From contig JAFAYI010000024.1 in NCBI GenBank assembly GCA_019240475.1, positions 62,001-126,000 on the forward strand: a DNA stretch of 64,000 nt, written 5' to 3'. How positions within the stretch are numbered: the stretch's first letter is position 1; every line of letters begins with the position of its first letter. A model generated the notes under the pieces. The model was not told the origin of the DNA. It made no database searches and saw only the letters and a list, made by a program, of their open reading frames with translations. This stretch comes from Acidobacteriaceae bacterium (lineage in GTDB: Bacteria > Acidobacteriota > Terriglobia > Bryobacterales > Bryobacteraceae). The translations under genes were made by a program, and so were the position numbers. Positions 36,651-46,578 of the stretch are shown here, piece by piece.

Positions 36651-36707
36651 GCCATTCCAGAATAGCTGTCGTGCGGAGGGCGGGAGATCGCAATCGGGGC
36701 CGGCCGG

Positions 36708-38147
36708 TTACTGGGCGGCCATTGCGGCCGATTTAGGATTGGCCGGCGCGCTTCTTGGAATCTCTAGGCTGACAGGCAGGCTGAAGTAAAAAGTGGCGCC
36801 GACGCCTTCTTTCGAATCCGCCCAGATGCGGCCGCCATGCCGTTCAACGATCTTGCGGGCAATCGAAAGCCCGATGCCGGTTCCCTCGACCTCGCGTCCG
36901 TGCAGACGCTGGAAAAGTCCAAAAATTCGTTCGGCGAATTGCTGATCGAAACCCCGCCCATTGTCGGCGACGGAGAAGATCCAATTACTGGAATCGCGGC
37001 GCGCTTCCACGCGAATGACCGGCCGCTCGGGCCGCCTATACTTGATCGCGTTCGAAATTAAGTTCTGAAATACTTGCGAAAATTGCACCCTGTCGGCCGC
37101 AAGCGATGGAAGAGGTCCGTGTTCGATAAGGGCGTCGTTATCGCGGATAGACGCCTGAAGGCTGACCTCGGCTTCTCTCAAAAGGTTTTCAAAGGAAACC
37201 GGCGCAGTGGGCTGGCCGGCTTTGCGGAGCCGCACCAGCGCGAGCAGTCCGTTGATAAGATCCGTCATGCGCCGGGAAGACGTTACGATGTACCCGATAA
37301 ATTCGTCGGCGTCTTCATCCAGGCGTCCTTTGTAGCGCGATGCGATCAACTGCGTGAAGCTAGTAATGGTTCGTAGCGGCTCCTGTAAATCGTGGCTCGC
37401 CACGTAGGCGAATTGGGCGAGTTCCTGATTTGCCTCGGTGAGGTCGCGCGTTCTTTCGCGAACGCGAGCGTCCAATTCGGCGTTGGCGCGCTCCAGGGTT
37501 TCATAGGCAACGTCGCGCTGGTGAAGATAGGAGAGCAATTCGCGATAGAGCCACATCAGCACGCCGATCATCAACAGGGTGCCGATGAGAAACGAAAAGA
37601 ACGCTCCATGCCCTAATTGATGTTCACTAGTGCGAAAACGCGAGGCCTCGTCGCTGAGGTTGCGCGACAGATCGTCCACGGCTCGCCGGAGTTGGTTCAT
37701 AGTGCTGTCGGAGGCGTCGGTTCGGGCCAGATCGACCGCTGCCGAGAGACCCTTGGTGCGCTGCGCCTCGACCACCCGGTTGGCCTGGTCGATGCGAGCC
37801 CTTACCAACCGGATGACTTCCTCGGCTGGGCGCTGAAATCGCGACACGTCCCGGGCGTTTCGCAGACAGGCGTCTATATCTGCCGCAAGCTCGCCGTTGG
37901 CTTGCTGGAGCGGCAGCAGGTATCGATCTTCGCCGTAAAGAAGGAAGCCACGCTCGCTGGATTCCGCGTCCCTGCCGAGCGAAGCCAGCTTACCGATGCT
38001 GAAAGAAAGATCCTGCGTGCGCGACAACAGCAGATCGGCGTGCTCGGTCTGTAGGTCAAGGACCAGAAATACCAGACTGACGACCAGGGGAACGCAAAAC
38101 AACAGCGCCAGACGGCGGCGAGTGTTCGATTGTCCTGGCAGACTCAT
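36708..38147 (-). CDS. CHASE3-domain sensor histidine kinase
   Basis: This 479-residue kinase has two membrane helices (about residues 12-30 and 181-201) enclosing a CHASE3 sensor domain with RGFLLYGEDRYLLPL. A coiled linker (ANAELDARVRERTRDLTEAN) leads to the HisKA box SHDLQEPLRT with His252. A HATPase_c domain follows (QNLISNAIKYRRPERP, VADNGRGFDQQFAERIF, GTGIGLSIARKIVERHGG). No response regulator is adjacent, so its partner is elsewhere. The stimulus is unknown. Confidence 0.92.
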   Translation of the reverse strand: MSLPGQSNTRRRLALLFCVPLVVSLVFLVLDLQTEHADLLLSRTQDLSFSIGKLASLGRDAESSERGFLLYGEDRYLLPLQQANGELAADIDACLRNARDVSRFQRPAEEVIRLVRARIDQANRVVEAQRTKGLSAAVDLARTDASDSTMNQLRRAVDDLSRNLSDEASRFRTSEHQLGHGAFFSFLIGTLLMIGVLMWLYRELLSYLHQRDVAYETLERANAELDARVRERTRDLTEANQELAQFAYVASHDLQEPLRTITSFTQLIASRYKGRLDEDADEFIGYIVTSSRRMTDLINGLLALVRLRKAGQPTAPVSFENLLREAEVSLQASIRDNDALIEHGPLPSLAADRVQFSQVFQNLISNAIKYRRPERPVIRVEARRDSSNWIFSVADNGRGFDQQFAERIFGLFQRLHGREVEGTGIGLSIARKIVERHGGRIWADSKEGVGATFYFSLPVSLEIPRSAPANPKSAAMAAQ

Positions 38148-38280
38148 GCCGACCTTTCATTCCGACTGCGGCGCGCGTTAACAATAATTCGCTCTCGCGC
38201 TGGCGAGACCCTCTACCAGTTTGGACCTTCGCCTTGCCTTTTCCGTTTCAGACCGAGGGTAACGAAGTGTACTAATGAGG

Positions 38281-39474
38281 CTACAGGGAAGCTACGGGAA
38301 GAGGATGCTGGGTAGTTACTGCAATTCGATGAAGGCGGGCGAGCAGCATGTTTTCGAATTCGTAATAAGGAAGTCGATTGGGCAACGAATAGCGAGCACG
38401 CGCGATTTCGGCGAGCGCTTCCGGGATTTTTCCCGCCGATATCCGCTGGGCCGCCCGCGCGCGATGACGCAGCCATGCCGGCGAAAGGAGATCGAGCGGA
38501 ATTTCGGCGAACTTGTGTGCGGCCGCGCGCAAATTGTTTCTGAAAATTACATCCAGGCAAGCCGATGCCGCGGTAGCATGCGCTTGCAGTTTCGGATCGC
38601 AGAAGTCGCTGAGGTCCATGGCGCGTTTATCCCATGCGTCCGCGCTGGCGAGGTCTCCCCGATCCAGGGCCCACAGGACGATCGCATTCGCCGAAACCAG
38701 GCACATTTCCGGTTTTCCGCGCGCCTCCGCCAACTTGCGAACAATCGACTCCGGGTAATCTCGCGGCCGAACTCCGGCGATTTGCAACTGAGTTACCAAA
38801 TGATAAAGCAGGATCTGCCGCGCCTCGCTAGTGTTATGCAGGAGCGCATAGAACAGGCTCGCATCGTTTCTCGCGCGCGAGGACGCGGCATTTGGAAACA
38901 GCCCGAGCACGAAAAGAAAGAAGTTCAATTCCACAAGCGCGCTGTAGAAGTGGATGAGCCAGGCGTGCCGGGCGTCGGTTTGCAGCAATAGAAGCGCGGC
39001 GAATATGCCGGTCAGGAACGTCATCAAGGGACCGCCCGCGACGACAGCCAACATGCGCGGACGCCACGTCGAGTCGCCGCGGCGGGGAATCGCGATCACT
39101 GAACCGGATAACAGGGCCCCGGAAAACTGGAGAGACCATCTGCCATGCAGACGGATCGCCCGAAAGGGGCCGAGCGATCCTCCCAAGAGATCGAAATCGA
39201 GCAGCGCGGCGGCAGCCAAATGGCCCGCTTCATGCAAGAGAATGGCGGCCACCAGTGCGGCGAACAATGCTCCGAGGGCCTCCGCGCCCCCGCCTGCCGT
39301 GGCCCGCAAGAGAATCTGCACCCATGCCGGCCCTAGTAGTTTCAGGCCGAAGCCGATCCCCAGCGCGGCGGCAAAGAGGTTCCACGAGATTCCCGGTTGG
39401 CGGCTCGAGCCTGCGATGCGCCCGATCAATGGCGGCAGCGGAGGATTGATCGCCGGGGCGCTGGGACAGTCCAC
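38281..39474 (-). CDS. M50-like membrane metallopeptidase with helical C-terminal domain
   Basis: This is a protein of about 397 residues. The zinc motif HEAGH (residues about 81-85) lies inside a membrane helix (AALVAAILLHEAGHLAAAAL) and suggests a site-2 protease relative; MLAVVAGGPLMTFLTGIFAAL is a further helix. The C-terminal 190 residues are a TPR-like helical region (LAEARGKPEMCLVSANAIVLW and following). The start is uncertain: GTG 39474 is given and TTG 39492 is possible. The frame runs open to 39879, but that would overlap the divergent M1 peptidase gene. The substrate is unknown. Confidence 0.72.
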   Translation of the reverse strand: MDCPSAPAINPPLPPLIGRIAGSSRQPGISWNLFAAALGIGFGLKLLGPAWVQILLRATAGGGAEALGALFAALVAAILLHEAGHLAAAALLDFDLLGGSLGPFRAIRLHGRWSLQFSGALLSGSVIAIPRRGDSTWRPRMLAVVAGGPLMTFLTGIFAALLLLQTDARHAWLIHFYSALVELNFFLFVLGLFPNAASSRARNDASLFYALLHNTSEARQILLYHLVTQLQIAGVRPRDYPESIVRKLAEARGKPEMCLVSANAIVLWALDRGDLASADAWDKRAMDLSDFCDPKLQAHATAASACLDVIFRNNLRAAAHKFAEIPLDLLSPAWLRHRARAAQRISAGKIPEALAEIARARYSLPNRLPYYEFENMLLARLHRIAVTTQHPLPVASL

Positions 39475-39537
39475 AACCGTCTTATCGTCCAAAGGTGCGC
39501 GATGGATTAAGAGACTTCGAGGCCCTATGATGTCAGG

Positions 39538-42201
39538 GTGAACCGATTCGCGAACGCCATCGCCATTGCATGTTTGGGTGCTTGTGTGACATGCGCGGCG
39601 CAGGATGCCGAGCCGACCCTGCGACTCCCTACGGTGGCGCGCCCGATCCGCTATTCGGCGGATCTGCGCATGATTCCGGGCGTTGACAGCTTCAAGGGAT
39701 CGATCCGGATCGAACTCGAAATCTCCAAGCCAGTCCGGACGGTGTGGCTGCACGCCAAGTCTCTTCATATCGATGGCGCGACGTTCCATCTGGAAGGCCG
39801 CGACCTGCAGGCGAGAGCCGCTCCAGGAGCTAACGATTTGCTCGCGATCGCTACAGAACGCCCTCTTCCGAAAGGGCATGCGGCCTTAGAGATCGCCTAC
39901 ACGGGTGAAATCAGCCGCACTCTCACCGACGGCGCTTTTGCGCAGCATCAGGGTGATGACTGGTACATTTTCACGAAGTTCGAGCCCATCACCGCGCGGC
40001 GCGTCTTTCCATGCTTCGACGAGCCGTCATTCAAAGTGCCTTGGCAATTGACGCTGCGCGTCCCGAAAGACCTGAAAGCTTTCTCGAATACGGCGGTCGT
40101 GGCGGAGCATCCAGGCCCCGGAGGCATGAAGGCCGTGAGTTTTGCCGAAACGAAGCCGCTGCCGTCGTACTTGGTTGCATTCGCGGTCGGGCCCTTCGAT
40201 GTGGTGGAGACGGCGGCGGTGGGACGCAACCGGCGGCCTAGCCGGATCGTCGTGCCGCGCGGCCGCGCCGCGGAGGCCGCTTATGCCGCATCGGTGACGC
40301 CGAAGCTGATCGACATGCTGGAAGATTATTTCGGCGCTCCGTATCCTTACGAGAAGCTGGATCAGATCGTGGTGCCGCTCACCACGGCTTGGGGCGCCAT
40401 GGAGAACGCCGGCCTGATCGCCTACGGCGATTTTCTGCTCTCGCCCAAGGAACAGGATTCCGAACTGCGCCGGCGCGTGCGGGTGGGCGCGATGGAGCAC
40501 GAGATGTCTCACCAATGGTTCGGCGATCTCGTAACGACGGCATGGTGGAACGACATCTGGCTGAACGAAGCATTTGCGAGCTGGCTGTCGACCAAGCTTC
40601 TCAATGAGTGGAAGCCGGAGTGGAACCTGAAGGCGGACGCGGCTCGCTCCCTGAGCGTGATGCGCGCCGACAGCCTGGCCACCGCGCGCAAAATCCGCCA
40701 GCCCATCGAGGCGCCCGGCGATATTGGAAACGCGTTCGATGGGATCACCTACGGCAAGGGCGAAGCCGTGATCGGAATGTTTGAAAACTATATGGGCGCT
40801 GACATGTTCCGGCGCGGGATTCGCCTGTACTTGGAGCGGCACGCGTGGGGCAATGCAACCAGCGCTGATCTGTTTGCAGCTCTCGACAGCGTATCGGGGC
40901 AGCAAATCGGCGCTGCATTCTCGACATTCCTGGACCAGGTGGGATTTCCGGTTGTGAAGGTCAAGCTGGATTGCCTGGAAACTATTTCGGGACAGCCGCC
41001 TGGCCGGCGCGCCGGATTTGTGCAGGTCGAACAACAGCGATTTCTCCCGGTGGGCTCGCCCGGCGACCCCCATGCGACCTGGCAGACGCCCGTGTGCATC
41101 AGTTGGGGCGATGAAGGAGGGACGCGCCGTCAATGCAAACTTCTAGCGAAGCCCAACGACTCATTTGGCCTTGAAGGAGCGCAAGCCTGCCCGACATGGT
41201 TCTTCGCGGATTCGGGCGCGGCGGGCTACTATGCGATCTCTTATGACGAAGCAAATCGGGAGCTGGTTCGCGCAGGGCTGCCGCATCTGAAGCCCGAGGA
41301 GTCCGCGGCCGCGCTACGGAATGTCCAGTTGATGTTCTGGGCGGGCAACGGAGATGCGGGGCAGGAACTAGCATACGTAAGCAGCTTCAGCCGCAGCTCC
41401 GACCCCGGTCTGGTCCGCCAGTCCGCGGTCACCATTGATGGATTGAGCGACTTCGTTACGCCGCGGATCGAACCGAACTACGCGCGCCTGATTAGTTCCC
41501 TTTACGGGGCGCGCGCTCGCGAGTTGGGCTGGCGCCCCCGGCCGGATGAGTCGCAAGAAATCCGGCTGCTTCGAATGGAGATTGTGCCGCTCGCCGCCAC
41601 TTATGGTGAAGACCGCGAATTGCGCTCCCAAGCCGTTTCGCTCGCGCGCGAGTGGCTGAAGAGCCGTCAGAGCCTGGAACCGGATCTGGTGGAACCGGTT
41701 CTATCCGCCGCGGCATGGGGTGGCGATCGAGCCTTTTTCGACCTGCTGGTGAACCAGATCGAGCAGGACAAAGTTCAGCGCGAGCGTTCGTGGATGATCG
41801 GCGCGCTTGAATCCTTCCGCGACCCCGCGATCACCCGCGCGCGGCTAGACCTGATATTGGGCGGCGGCATCGACCCTAGAGAACTTCAGCGCACGCTGTT
41901 CGGCGCGCCGCCCTATGCGCGCGAGATTGTCTGGCAGTTTGTTCAGCGGAACTTCGACCGCCTGAACTCGCTTCTTCCAAGCGCTCGCGGTGTCCCCTTC
42001 GGGGCGCTGCTTCCGCTGACCGCCTCCGGCTTCTGCGATGCCGCGCGCCGCGAGCAGCTCGAACATTTCTTTGAGCCTCGCATGTCCGCGCTCCCCGGAG
42101 GCGCCCTTAACCTGGCGAATGCGTCGGAACGGATTCGTCTCTGCGGCGCTCGCGCGGAGGCCGTGGGACCCGCCATCGCAGGTTTTCTCGCGAAGCAATA
42201 A
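39538..42201 (+). CDS. M1-family aminopeptidase, exported
   Basis: This 887-residue zinc aminopeptidase has a signal peptide ending near CAAQD. The substrate-binding motif GAMEN is at 286-290, and the zinc site HEMSH at 321-325 is completed by Glu344 in WLNEAFASW. The C-terminal half (about 560-887) is an ERAP1-like helical domain. It removes N-terminal residues from peptides; export suggests nutrient peptide use. The start is GTG, 63 bases from the divergent M50 gene. All catalytic residues are present. Confidence 0.93.
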   Translation: MNRFANAIAIACLGACVTCAAQDAEPTLRLPTVARPIRYSADLRMIPGVDSFKGSIRIELEISKPVRTVWLHAKSLHIDGATFHLEGRDLQARAAPGANDLLAIATERPLPKGHAALEIAYTGEISRTLTDGAFAQHQGDDWYIFTKFEPITARRVFPCFDEPSFKVPWQLTLRVPKDLKAFSNTAVVAEHPGPGGMKAVSFAETKPLPSYLVAFAVGPFDVVETAAVGRNRRPSRIVVPRGRAAEAAYAASVTPKLIDMLEDYFGAPYPYEKLDQIVVPLTTAWGAMENAGLIAYGDFLLSPKEQDSELRRRVRVGAMEHEMSHQWFGDLVTTAWWNDIWLNEAFASWLSTKLLNEWKPEWNLKADAARSLSVMRADSLATARKIRQPIEAPGDIGNAFDGITYGKGEAVIGMFENYMGADMFRRGIRLYLERHAWGNATSADLFAALDSVSGQQIGAAFSTFLDQVGFPVVKVKLDCLETISGQPPGRRAGFVQVEQQRFLPVGSPGDPHATWQTPVCISWGDEGGTRRQCKLLAKPNDSFGLEGAQACPTWFFADSGAAGYYAISYDEANRELVRAGLPHLKPEESAAALRNVQLMFWAGNGDAGQELAYVSSFSRSSDPGLVRQSAVTIDGLSDFVTPRIEPNYARLISSLYGARARELGWRPRPDESQEIRLLRMEIVPLAATYGEDRELRSQAVSLAREWLKSRQSLEPDLVEPVLSAAAWGGDRAFFDLLVNQIEQDKVQRERSWMIGALESFRDPAITRARLDLILGGGIDPRELQRTLFGAPPYAREIVWQFVQRNFDRLNSLLPSARGVPFGALLPLTASGFCDAARREQLEHFFEPRMSALPGGALNLANASERIRLCGARAEAVGPAIAGFLAKQ

Positions 42202-42253
42202 GCTTTCTGTAGATTGCAGGCGCTTGCTACACTGAAGCCGAATCACTCTTCCC

Positions 42254-42270
42254 GCACAGTCTAACTGTGC
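42254..42270 (+). other. Inverted repeat upstream of ftsY
   Basis: GCACAGT and ACTGTGC are perfect 7-base arms around CTA, 18 bases before the ftsY ATG and 53 bases after the M1 peptidase stop. It could be an operator or a hairpin; no U-tract follows, so it is a poor terminator. Confidence 0.4.
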
Positions 42271-42288
42271 CCTCTCGCATCGCATTGC

Positions 42289-43239
42289 ATGGCCATTCAG
42301 ACACTTTTCGGCGCCGTTCCTACCGAGCCTAACCTGCTCGACCGGTTGAAGACCGGCATTCAGAAAACTAGATCGGGGCTGGTCGACCGGATCGAAGACG
42401 TGCTGGCGGGAAAAAAAGAGATCGACGCCGATCTTCTGGAGGAGCTGGAATACACGTTGATCACCGCCGACCTTGGAGTGCGAACGGTCGAGGAAATTCT
42501 GGAACGCGTCCGGCGGCAGGTAGACCGCGGCACCGCCGGCGACGCCGCGCAGATCCGGAACTTGATTCGCGAAGAGCTTCTCGAAGTGCTGCGCGCTTCC
42601 GAGACGCAGGTTCGCGCGGTATCGGCCGCGCCCGCCGTGGTCATGGTGGTGGGCGTGAACGGCGCGGGCAAGACAACTACCATCGGCAAGCTGGCGCATC
42701 GTTTCCTCGGAGAAGGCCGCAAGGTGCTGTTGTGCGCGGCGGACACGTTTCGCGCCGCTGCGATTGAGCAGTTGGAGGTTTGGGCGCAGCGGGCGGGCGT
42801 CGAAATGATCCGTCAGAAAACCGGAGCGGACCCGAGCGCCGTTGTATTCGATTCGCTGCAGGCCGCCAAGGCGCGCGGCGTGGATTATGTGATCGTCGAC
42901 ACCGCCGGGCGCCTGCACACGAAAGAGAACCTGATGGCGGAGCTGGAGAAAATGCGCCGCACCTGCCAGCGCGTGATCCCCGGCTCGCCTCATGAGGTTT
43001 GGCTCGTGCTCGACGCGACCACGGGACAAAATGGGCTGGAACAGGCGCGCAGATTCACTGAGACCGCCGGAGTGACCGGTATCGTCTTGACGAAGCTGGA
43101 CGGTACCGCGAAGGGCGGCGTTGTAGTGGCCATCGCGCGCGAGCTGAATCTGCCGATTCGATTTGTCGGAGTGGGCGAAAAGATGGACGACTTACTGCCC
43201 TTCGAGCCGGAACAATTTATCGCTTCTTTGTTCGACTAG
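42289..43239 (+). CDS. ftsY: Signal recognition particle receptor FtsY
   Basis: FtsY docks SRP-ribosome complexes at the membrane for co-translational insertion. The 316-residue form lacks the long acidic A domain and has an N domain (about 15-100) followed by the G domain: GVNGAGKTT at 122-130, [35 protein letters not shown] and the closing [18 protein letters not shown]. It is followed by ribD after 12 bases, so ftsY and the two riboflavin genes probably form one operon. No ribosome site stands out. Confidence 0.96.
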   Translation: MAIQTLFGAVPTEPNLLDRLKTGIQKTRSGLVDRIEDVLAGKKEIDADLLEELEYTLITADLGVRTVEEILERVRRQVDRGTAGDAAQIRNLIREELLEVLRASETQVRAVSAAPAVVMVVGVNGAGKTTTIGKLAHRFLGEGRKVLLCAADTFRAAAIEQLEVWAQRAGVEMIRQKTGADPSAVVFDSLQAAKARGVDYVIVDTAGRLHTKENLMAELEKMRRTCQRVIPGSPHEVWLVLDATTGQNGLEQARRFTETAGVTGIVLTKLDGTAKGGVVVAIARELNLPIRFVGVGEKMDDLLPFEPEQFIASLFD

Positions 43240-43251
43240 GCGCGGCAAACT

Positions 43252-44349
43252 ATGACCGCGTACATGGAGGAAGCGCTGCAACTCGCTGAGAAAGGCCGCG
43301 GTCTCACGAGTCCGAATCCCACGGTAGGTGCGGTCTTGGTGCGCGACGGCGAGATTGTGGGGCGCGGCTTTCATACATGGGCGGGAATCGATCACGCGGA
43401 GATTGTAGCGCTGCGCGAGGCGGAGGAAGCGGCGCGCGGATCCACTCTGTATGTCACCCTCGAACCCTGCTCCCACCACGGCCGCAGCGCTCCCTGCGTG
43501 GACGCCATTCTCGCGGCAGGCGTCGAGCGCGTGGTGGCCGCCATGCAAGATCCGAATCCTTTGGTCAGCGGCGCGGGCTTTCAACGGCTACGCGATGCCG
43601 GCGTCGAAGTGACGCTCGACTCCGCCTTCACCGCCTCGGCCGAGCGCCTGAACGAGCCCTTCGTGCACTTCATGAAGACTGGACGCCCGCTTGTCACCAT
43701 CAAGGCGGCGTTAACGCTCGACGGAAAAATTGCGGCGCCGCAGGACAATTACGGCTGGATCACAAGCGATGTTGCGCGCGCCGACGTTCAGCGCGTTCGT
43801 CATCTGTCCGACGCGATCTTGACGGGCCTCGGCACCGTGCTCGAAGACGATTGCCTGCTCACGGATCGGTCGGGCTTGGAGCGCAGCCGGCCTCTGCTGC
43901 GCATTGTGCTCGATTCCCAGCTTCGTATTCCGCTGACTTCCAAGATCGTCAGCAGCGCGCAACAGGATCTGCTGTTGGTCGGAACATCGGCTGCCCCTCC
44001 GGAAAGGCGCGGCGCTCTCGAAGCGGCGGGGATTCAAGTGCTGATCGCGGATGCGCCGGGCGGCCGTACCGATCCGCGCAAGGTGGTGGAGTATCTTGCC
44101 AAGGGGCGCTACCTTTCGCTGATGGTGGAGGCGGGCGCCAAAGTGAATTGGACCATGCTGGATGCGCAGATCGCCGATAAAGTGCTGTTCTACTACGCTC
44201 CGAAGATCCTCGGAGGATTGAAAAGCCTTCCCGTGATCGGCGGCCCGGGAAGGATGCGCCGCGTAGACGCGATCCTGCTGGAGCGCCTCACTCTGCATCC
44301 GGTATCGACGGACGAGTTCGCCGTGGAAGGGTATGTAACCAAGAGCTGA
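43252..44349 (+). CDS. ribD: Bifunctional riboflavin deaminase/reductase RibD
   Basis: RibD catalyses steps two and three of riboflavin synthesis. The N-terminal deaminase domain has zinc ligands His48 (with Glu50 in DHAEIVAL), Cys73 and Cys82 in LEPCSHHGRSAPC. The C-terminal reductase domain begins RPLVTIKAALTLDGKIA and contains DAILTGLGTVLEDD. Length 365 is normal. It ends by overlapping the first base of ribE (TGATG). No FMN riboswitch was seen before the operon. Confidence 0.96.
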   Translation: MTAYMEEALQLAEKGRGLTSPNPTVGAVLVRDGEIVGRGFHTWAGIDHAEIVALREAEEAARGSTLYVTLEPCSHHGRSAPCVDAILAAGVERVVAAMQDPNPLVSGAGFQRLRDAGVEVTLDSAFTASAERLNEPFVHFMKTGRPLVTIKAALTLDGKIAAPQDNYGWITSDVARADVQRVRHLSDAILTGLGTVLEDDCLLTDRSGLERSRPLLRIVLDSQLRIPLTSKIVSSAQQDLLLVGTSAAPPERRGALEAAGIQVLIADAPGGRTDPRKVVEYLAKGRYLSLMVEAGAKVNWTMLDAQIADKVLFYYAPKILGGLKSLPVIGGPGRMRRVDAILLERLTLHPVSTDEFAVEGYVTKS

Positions 44350-44948
44350 TGTTTACCGGAATCGTGGAAGAACTGGGCCGCGTCGTTTCGCTCGATAAGC
44401 GCGCGGCCGGAGCGCGCCTGACCATCCGGTGTTCCGCGATCCTGCGAGACGCCACGGAGGGCTCTAGCATCGCGGTGAACGGCGCATGTTTGACAGCCGT
44501 CGAACTCTCGGCCGAAGAGTTTTCCGCGGAGATGGCGCCGGAAACCATGAAGCGCACGAACCTTGGAGAGCTGAAACCCGGCGCGCCTGTTAATTTGGAG
44601 CGTCCCCTGCGCGCCAACAGTCGCCTGGACGGGCATTTTGTGCTGGGTCACGTGGACGGAACGGCTGAAATCGTTTCTCTCGAAGCATTGGGCGAAGGGA
44701 ACTGGTGGCTTCGAATCCGCGCGCCGCGGGAACTGCTGCGCTACATCGTCAGTAAAGGCTCCGTCGCGATCGATGGCATCAGCCTCACGGTGGCCGAGAT
44801 CGAAAGCGACGTAATTGGCTTCACCATCATTCCGCATACCTACCTGCGCACCGCGCTGCACGCCTATCTGGCAGGATCGCGAGTCAATCTGGAAGTGGAC
44901 ATTCTGGCGAAGCATCTAGAGAAGCTGGCGGCGGCGTCCGCCAGATAG
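44349..44948 (+). CDS. ribE: Riboflavin synthase alpha chain RibE
   Basis: This enzyme dismutates two lumazine molecules to make riboflavin. It is 199 residues with the expected two lumazine-binding repeats: MFTGIVEELGRV with NGACLTAVEL in the first, and GHFVLGHVDGTAEIV with SVAIDGISLTVAEIES in the second. The last 65 bases overlap the end of the convergent membrane protein gene at 44884, a long overlap for convergent genes. Translation is coupled to ribD by TGATG. Confidence 0.95.
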   Translation: MFTGIVEELGRVVSLDKRAAGARLTIRCSAILRDATEGSSIAVNGACLTAVELSAEEFSAEMAPETMKRTNLGELKPGAPVNLERPLRANSRLDGHFVLGHVDGTAEIVSLEALGEGNWWLRIRAPRELLRYIVSKGSVAIDGISLTVAEIESDVIGFTIIPHTYLRTALHAYLAGSRVNLEVDILAKHLEKLAAASAR

Positions 44949-46578
44949 ACAATCCGAAGCGCCACAGCAGGCCCGCGGAGCAGACAATCCCCGCCGCGAG
45001 TAAACCTATTTGTAACTGGCCGCCGTTCATCTGTGCGGGCTTCACGAAAATCCACACGAGAAACAGATTCAACGCCTGAAGCGTGAAGAGAACCAGGAGC
45101 GCGGCTCGCGGAAGACGCAATAGAAAGCCAAGCAGGCCTACAGAGAGAAGCAGTATGTCGGCATAGGAGCAGCACGCCGTGATTGTGTAGCCAGGTCCGA
45201 TGAGCACAATGCACAAGGCGGCCAGATTCAGGAAAGTGATTCCAATCAGCAGGCCCGAACAGCGCAGCGCCGGGGGCCGCTTGCGCAAAACGAGCACGCC
45301 GAGCGCGATCCAGCCTGTATTCAGGATGCCCAAGGCGTTCCAAAGATAATCTCTTTGCGCGATGCGCGATTGTTCGGAGCGGCCGGCAAGAAGGGGATGC
45401 GGCCCGAGGAGCGTCCGGACATTCGCCCACTTGTATGCGGCGGCGGTTCTGGGACCGAGAACACTGTAGGTATCACGGATGGCCTGCGGCACGGATCGCG
45501 AGTCAATCGGCCCTACTCCTGCCAGATGCATTTTCAGGAGCCGATTACCGGGTGGATCATAGAACTTCTGATACGCGATCCAAGGCGCGATCAACACGAA
45601 AACGAGCGCGAGAGCGGCCAGCAGTTTTGTCCCGCCAATGAATCGCCGCCCCCGTATCGCGAGCAGCATGAGGGCCGGCGCGCTGAATGCGCTGCCAGGG
45701 TGGGCCAGCAGTGCGAGTGCGAAGGCGAGAGCCGCGAGGCCGGCGTCGAACCAAGTGAGGGGCCTCCGGGCGAAGAGCAATTCCAGCAGAATGCTCGCGA
45801 CGAAAAGAATGAACGTGGCGGCCAGTAGCTTCGGCCACGCGAAGACGCTGTTGTAAAAAAGGAAGCCGGAGAAAACCAGAAACCCGAGAACCTGTTCGAT
45901 GCGGCCAACCGGCGCGCCCAACGTTTTTAAGAGCGACCACGCGCCGCAGATCCACAGGCACTGTAATCCGATGCCCAGCAGCTCATAATTCAGCCTGACA
46001 TTTCCGAAGAGCTTGAGCGGACGTTGAAGCAGGAAGATGCCGGCCTGCAGCGGCGGACGGTCGCTGCTGAGCCAGTCGCCGCAGCAGAAAGGTTCGACCG
46101 GCCGCTGCGAGTAGATGCGTTCGGCGAATATAAGCGGGATCTGATTGTCTCCGGGCTGGACGTCATGAAAGAATCTCACATTCGCCACTTCTGCGCCGGT
46201 TGCGAATGGATTTGAGAAAAGAAACAGAAAACACGCCCAGCATAGGCTTACAACGACGACGCAGGCGAACGGGCGAGCCATTTCCAAAGCGAGGGCGCGA
46301 AGTTGTCGATTGCGCTTGAGGGCCGGCGCCGCGAAAGCGAGCGCCGCCGCCAGGATCGCGAAGGAGAACATCCGGCCCAACCAGCGGCTTTCGAAGTAGG
46401 CCCAAAACGCGCCATATCCCAGCGCGGCGCTCACCGAGACGGCCAGCATGACGGCCCGCGCCGGGGACAAGCTTCGGCGGGCGCCCGCCAAGAGCGCGGC
46501 GGCAACTCCGGGCAGAAGGAACAGAGCCAGGTTCACCGCCAACAGCGGCAGCGTCGCAAGCGCCCGAACCTCGCTCAA
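44884..46578 (-). CDS. Polytopic membrane protein, function unknown (possible glycosyltransferase-like)
   Basis: This 564-residue protein has about twelve hydrophobic segments, from LPLLAVNLALFLLPGVAAALL to LQIGLLAAGIVCSAGLLW. A soluble loop at about residues 130-200 contains the acidic and aromatic phrase FCCGDWLSSDRPPLQAG. This layout resembles membrane glycosyltransferases of the GT-C class, which carry acidic residues in their first large loop. I cannot assign it to a family. Its start overlaps the DHH gene stop by four bases, so both are co-transcribed. Its 3' end overlaps ribE. Confidence 0.7.
   Translation of the reverse strand: MSEVRALATLPLLAVNLALFLLPGVAAALLAGARRSLSPARAVMLAVSVSAALGYGAFWAYFESRWLGRMFSFAILAAALAFAAPALKRNRQLRALALEMARPFACVVVVSLCWACFLFLFSNPFATGAEVANVRFFHDVQPGDNQIPLIFAERIYSQRPVEPFCCGDWLSSDRPPLQAGIFLLQRPLKLFGNVRLNYELLGIGLQCLWICGAWSLLKTLGAPVGRIEQVLGFLVFSGFLFYNSVFAWPKLLAATFILFVASILLELLFARRPLTWFDAGLAALAFALALLAHPGSAFSAPALMLLAIRGRRFIGGTKLLAALALVFVLIAPWIAYQKFYDPPGNRLLKMHLAGVGPIDSRSVPQAIRDTYSVLGPRTAAAYKWANVRTLLGPHPLLAGRSEQSRIAQRDYLWNALGILNTGWIALGVLVLRKRPPALRCSGLLIGITFLNLAALCIVLIGPGYTITACCSYADILLLSVGLLGFLLRLPRAALLVLFTLQALNLFLVWIFVKPAQMNGGQLQIGLLAAGIVCSAGLLWRFGLSIWRTPPPASLDASPECPLPD

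Noticed and set aside
26000..40000. Possible GC-skew reversal (replication origin or terminus)
   Set aside because: Hand counts of scattered 60-base lines gave mixed results, and there is no dnaA, dnaN or dif-like site. A cumulative skew plot of the full replicon would settle it.
43240..43251. FMN riboswitch before ribD
   Set aside because: Only 12 bases separate ftsY and ribD, and no FMN element was seen before ftsY.
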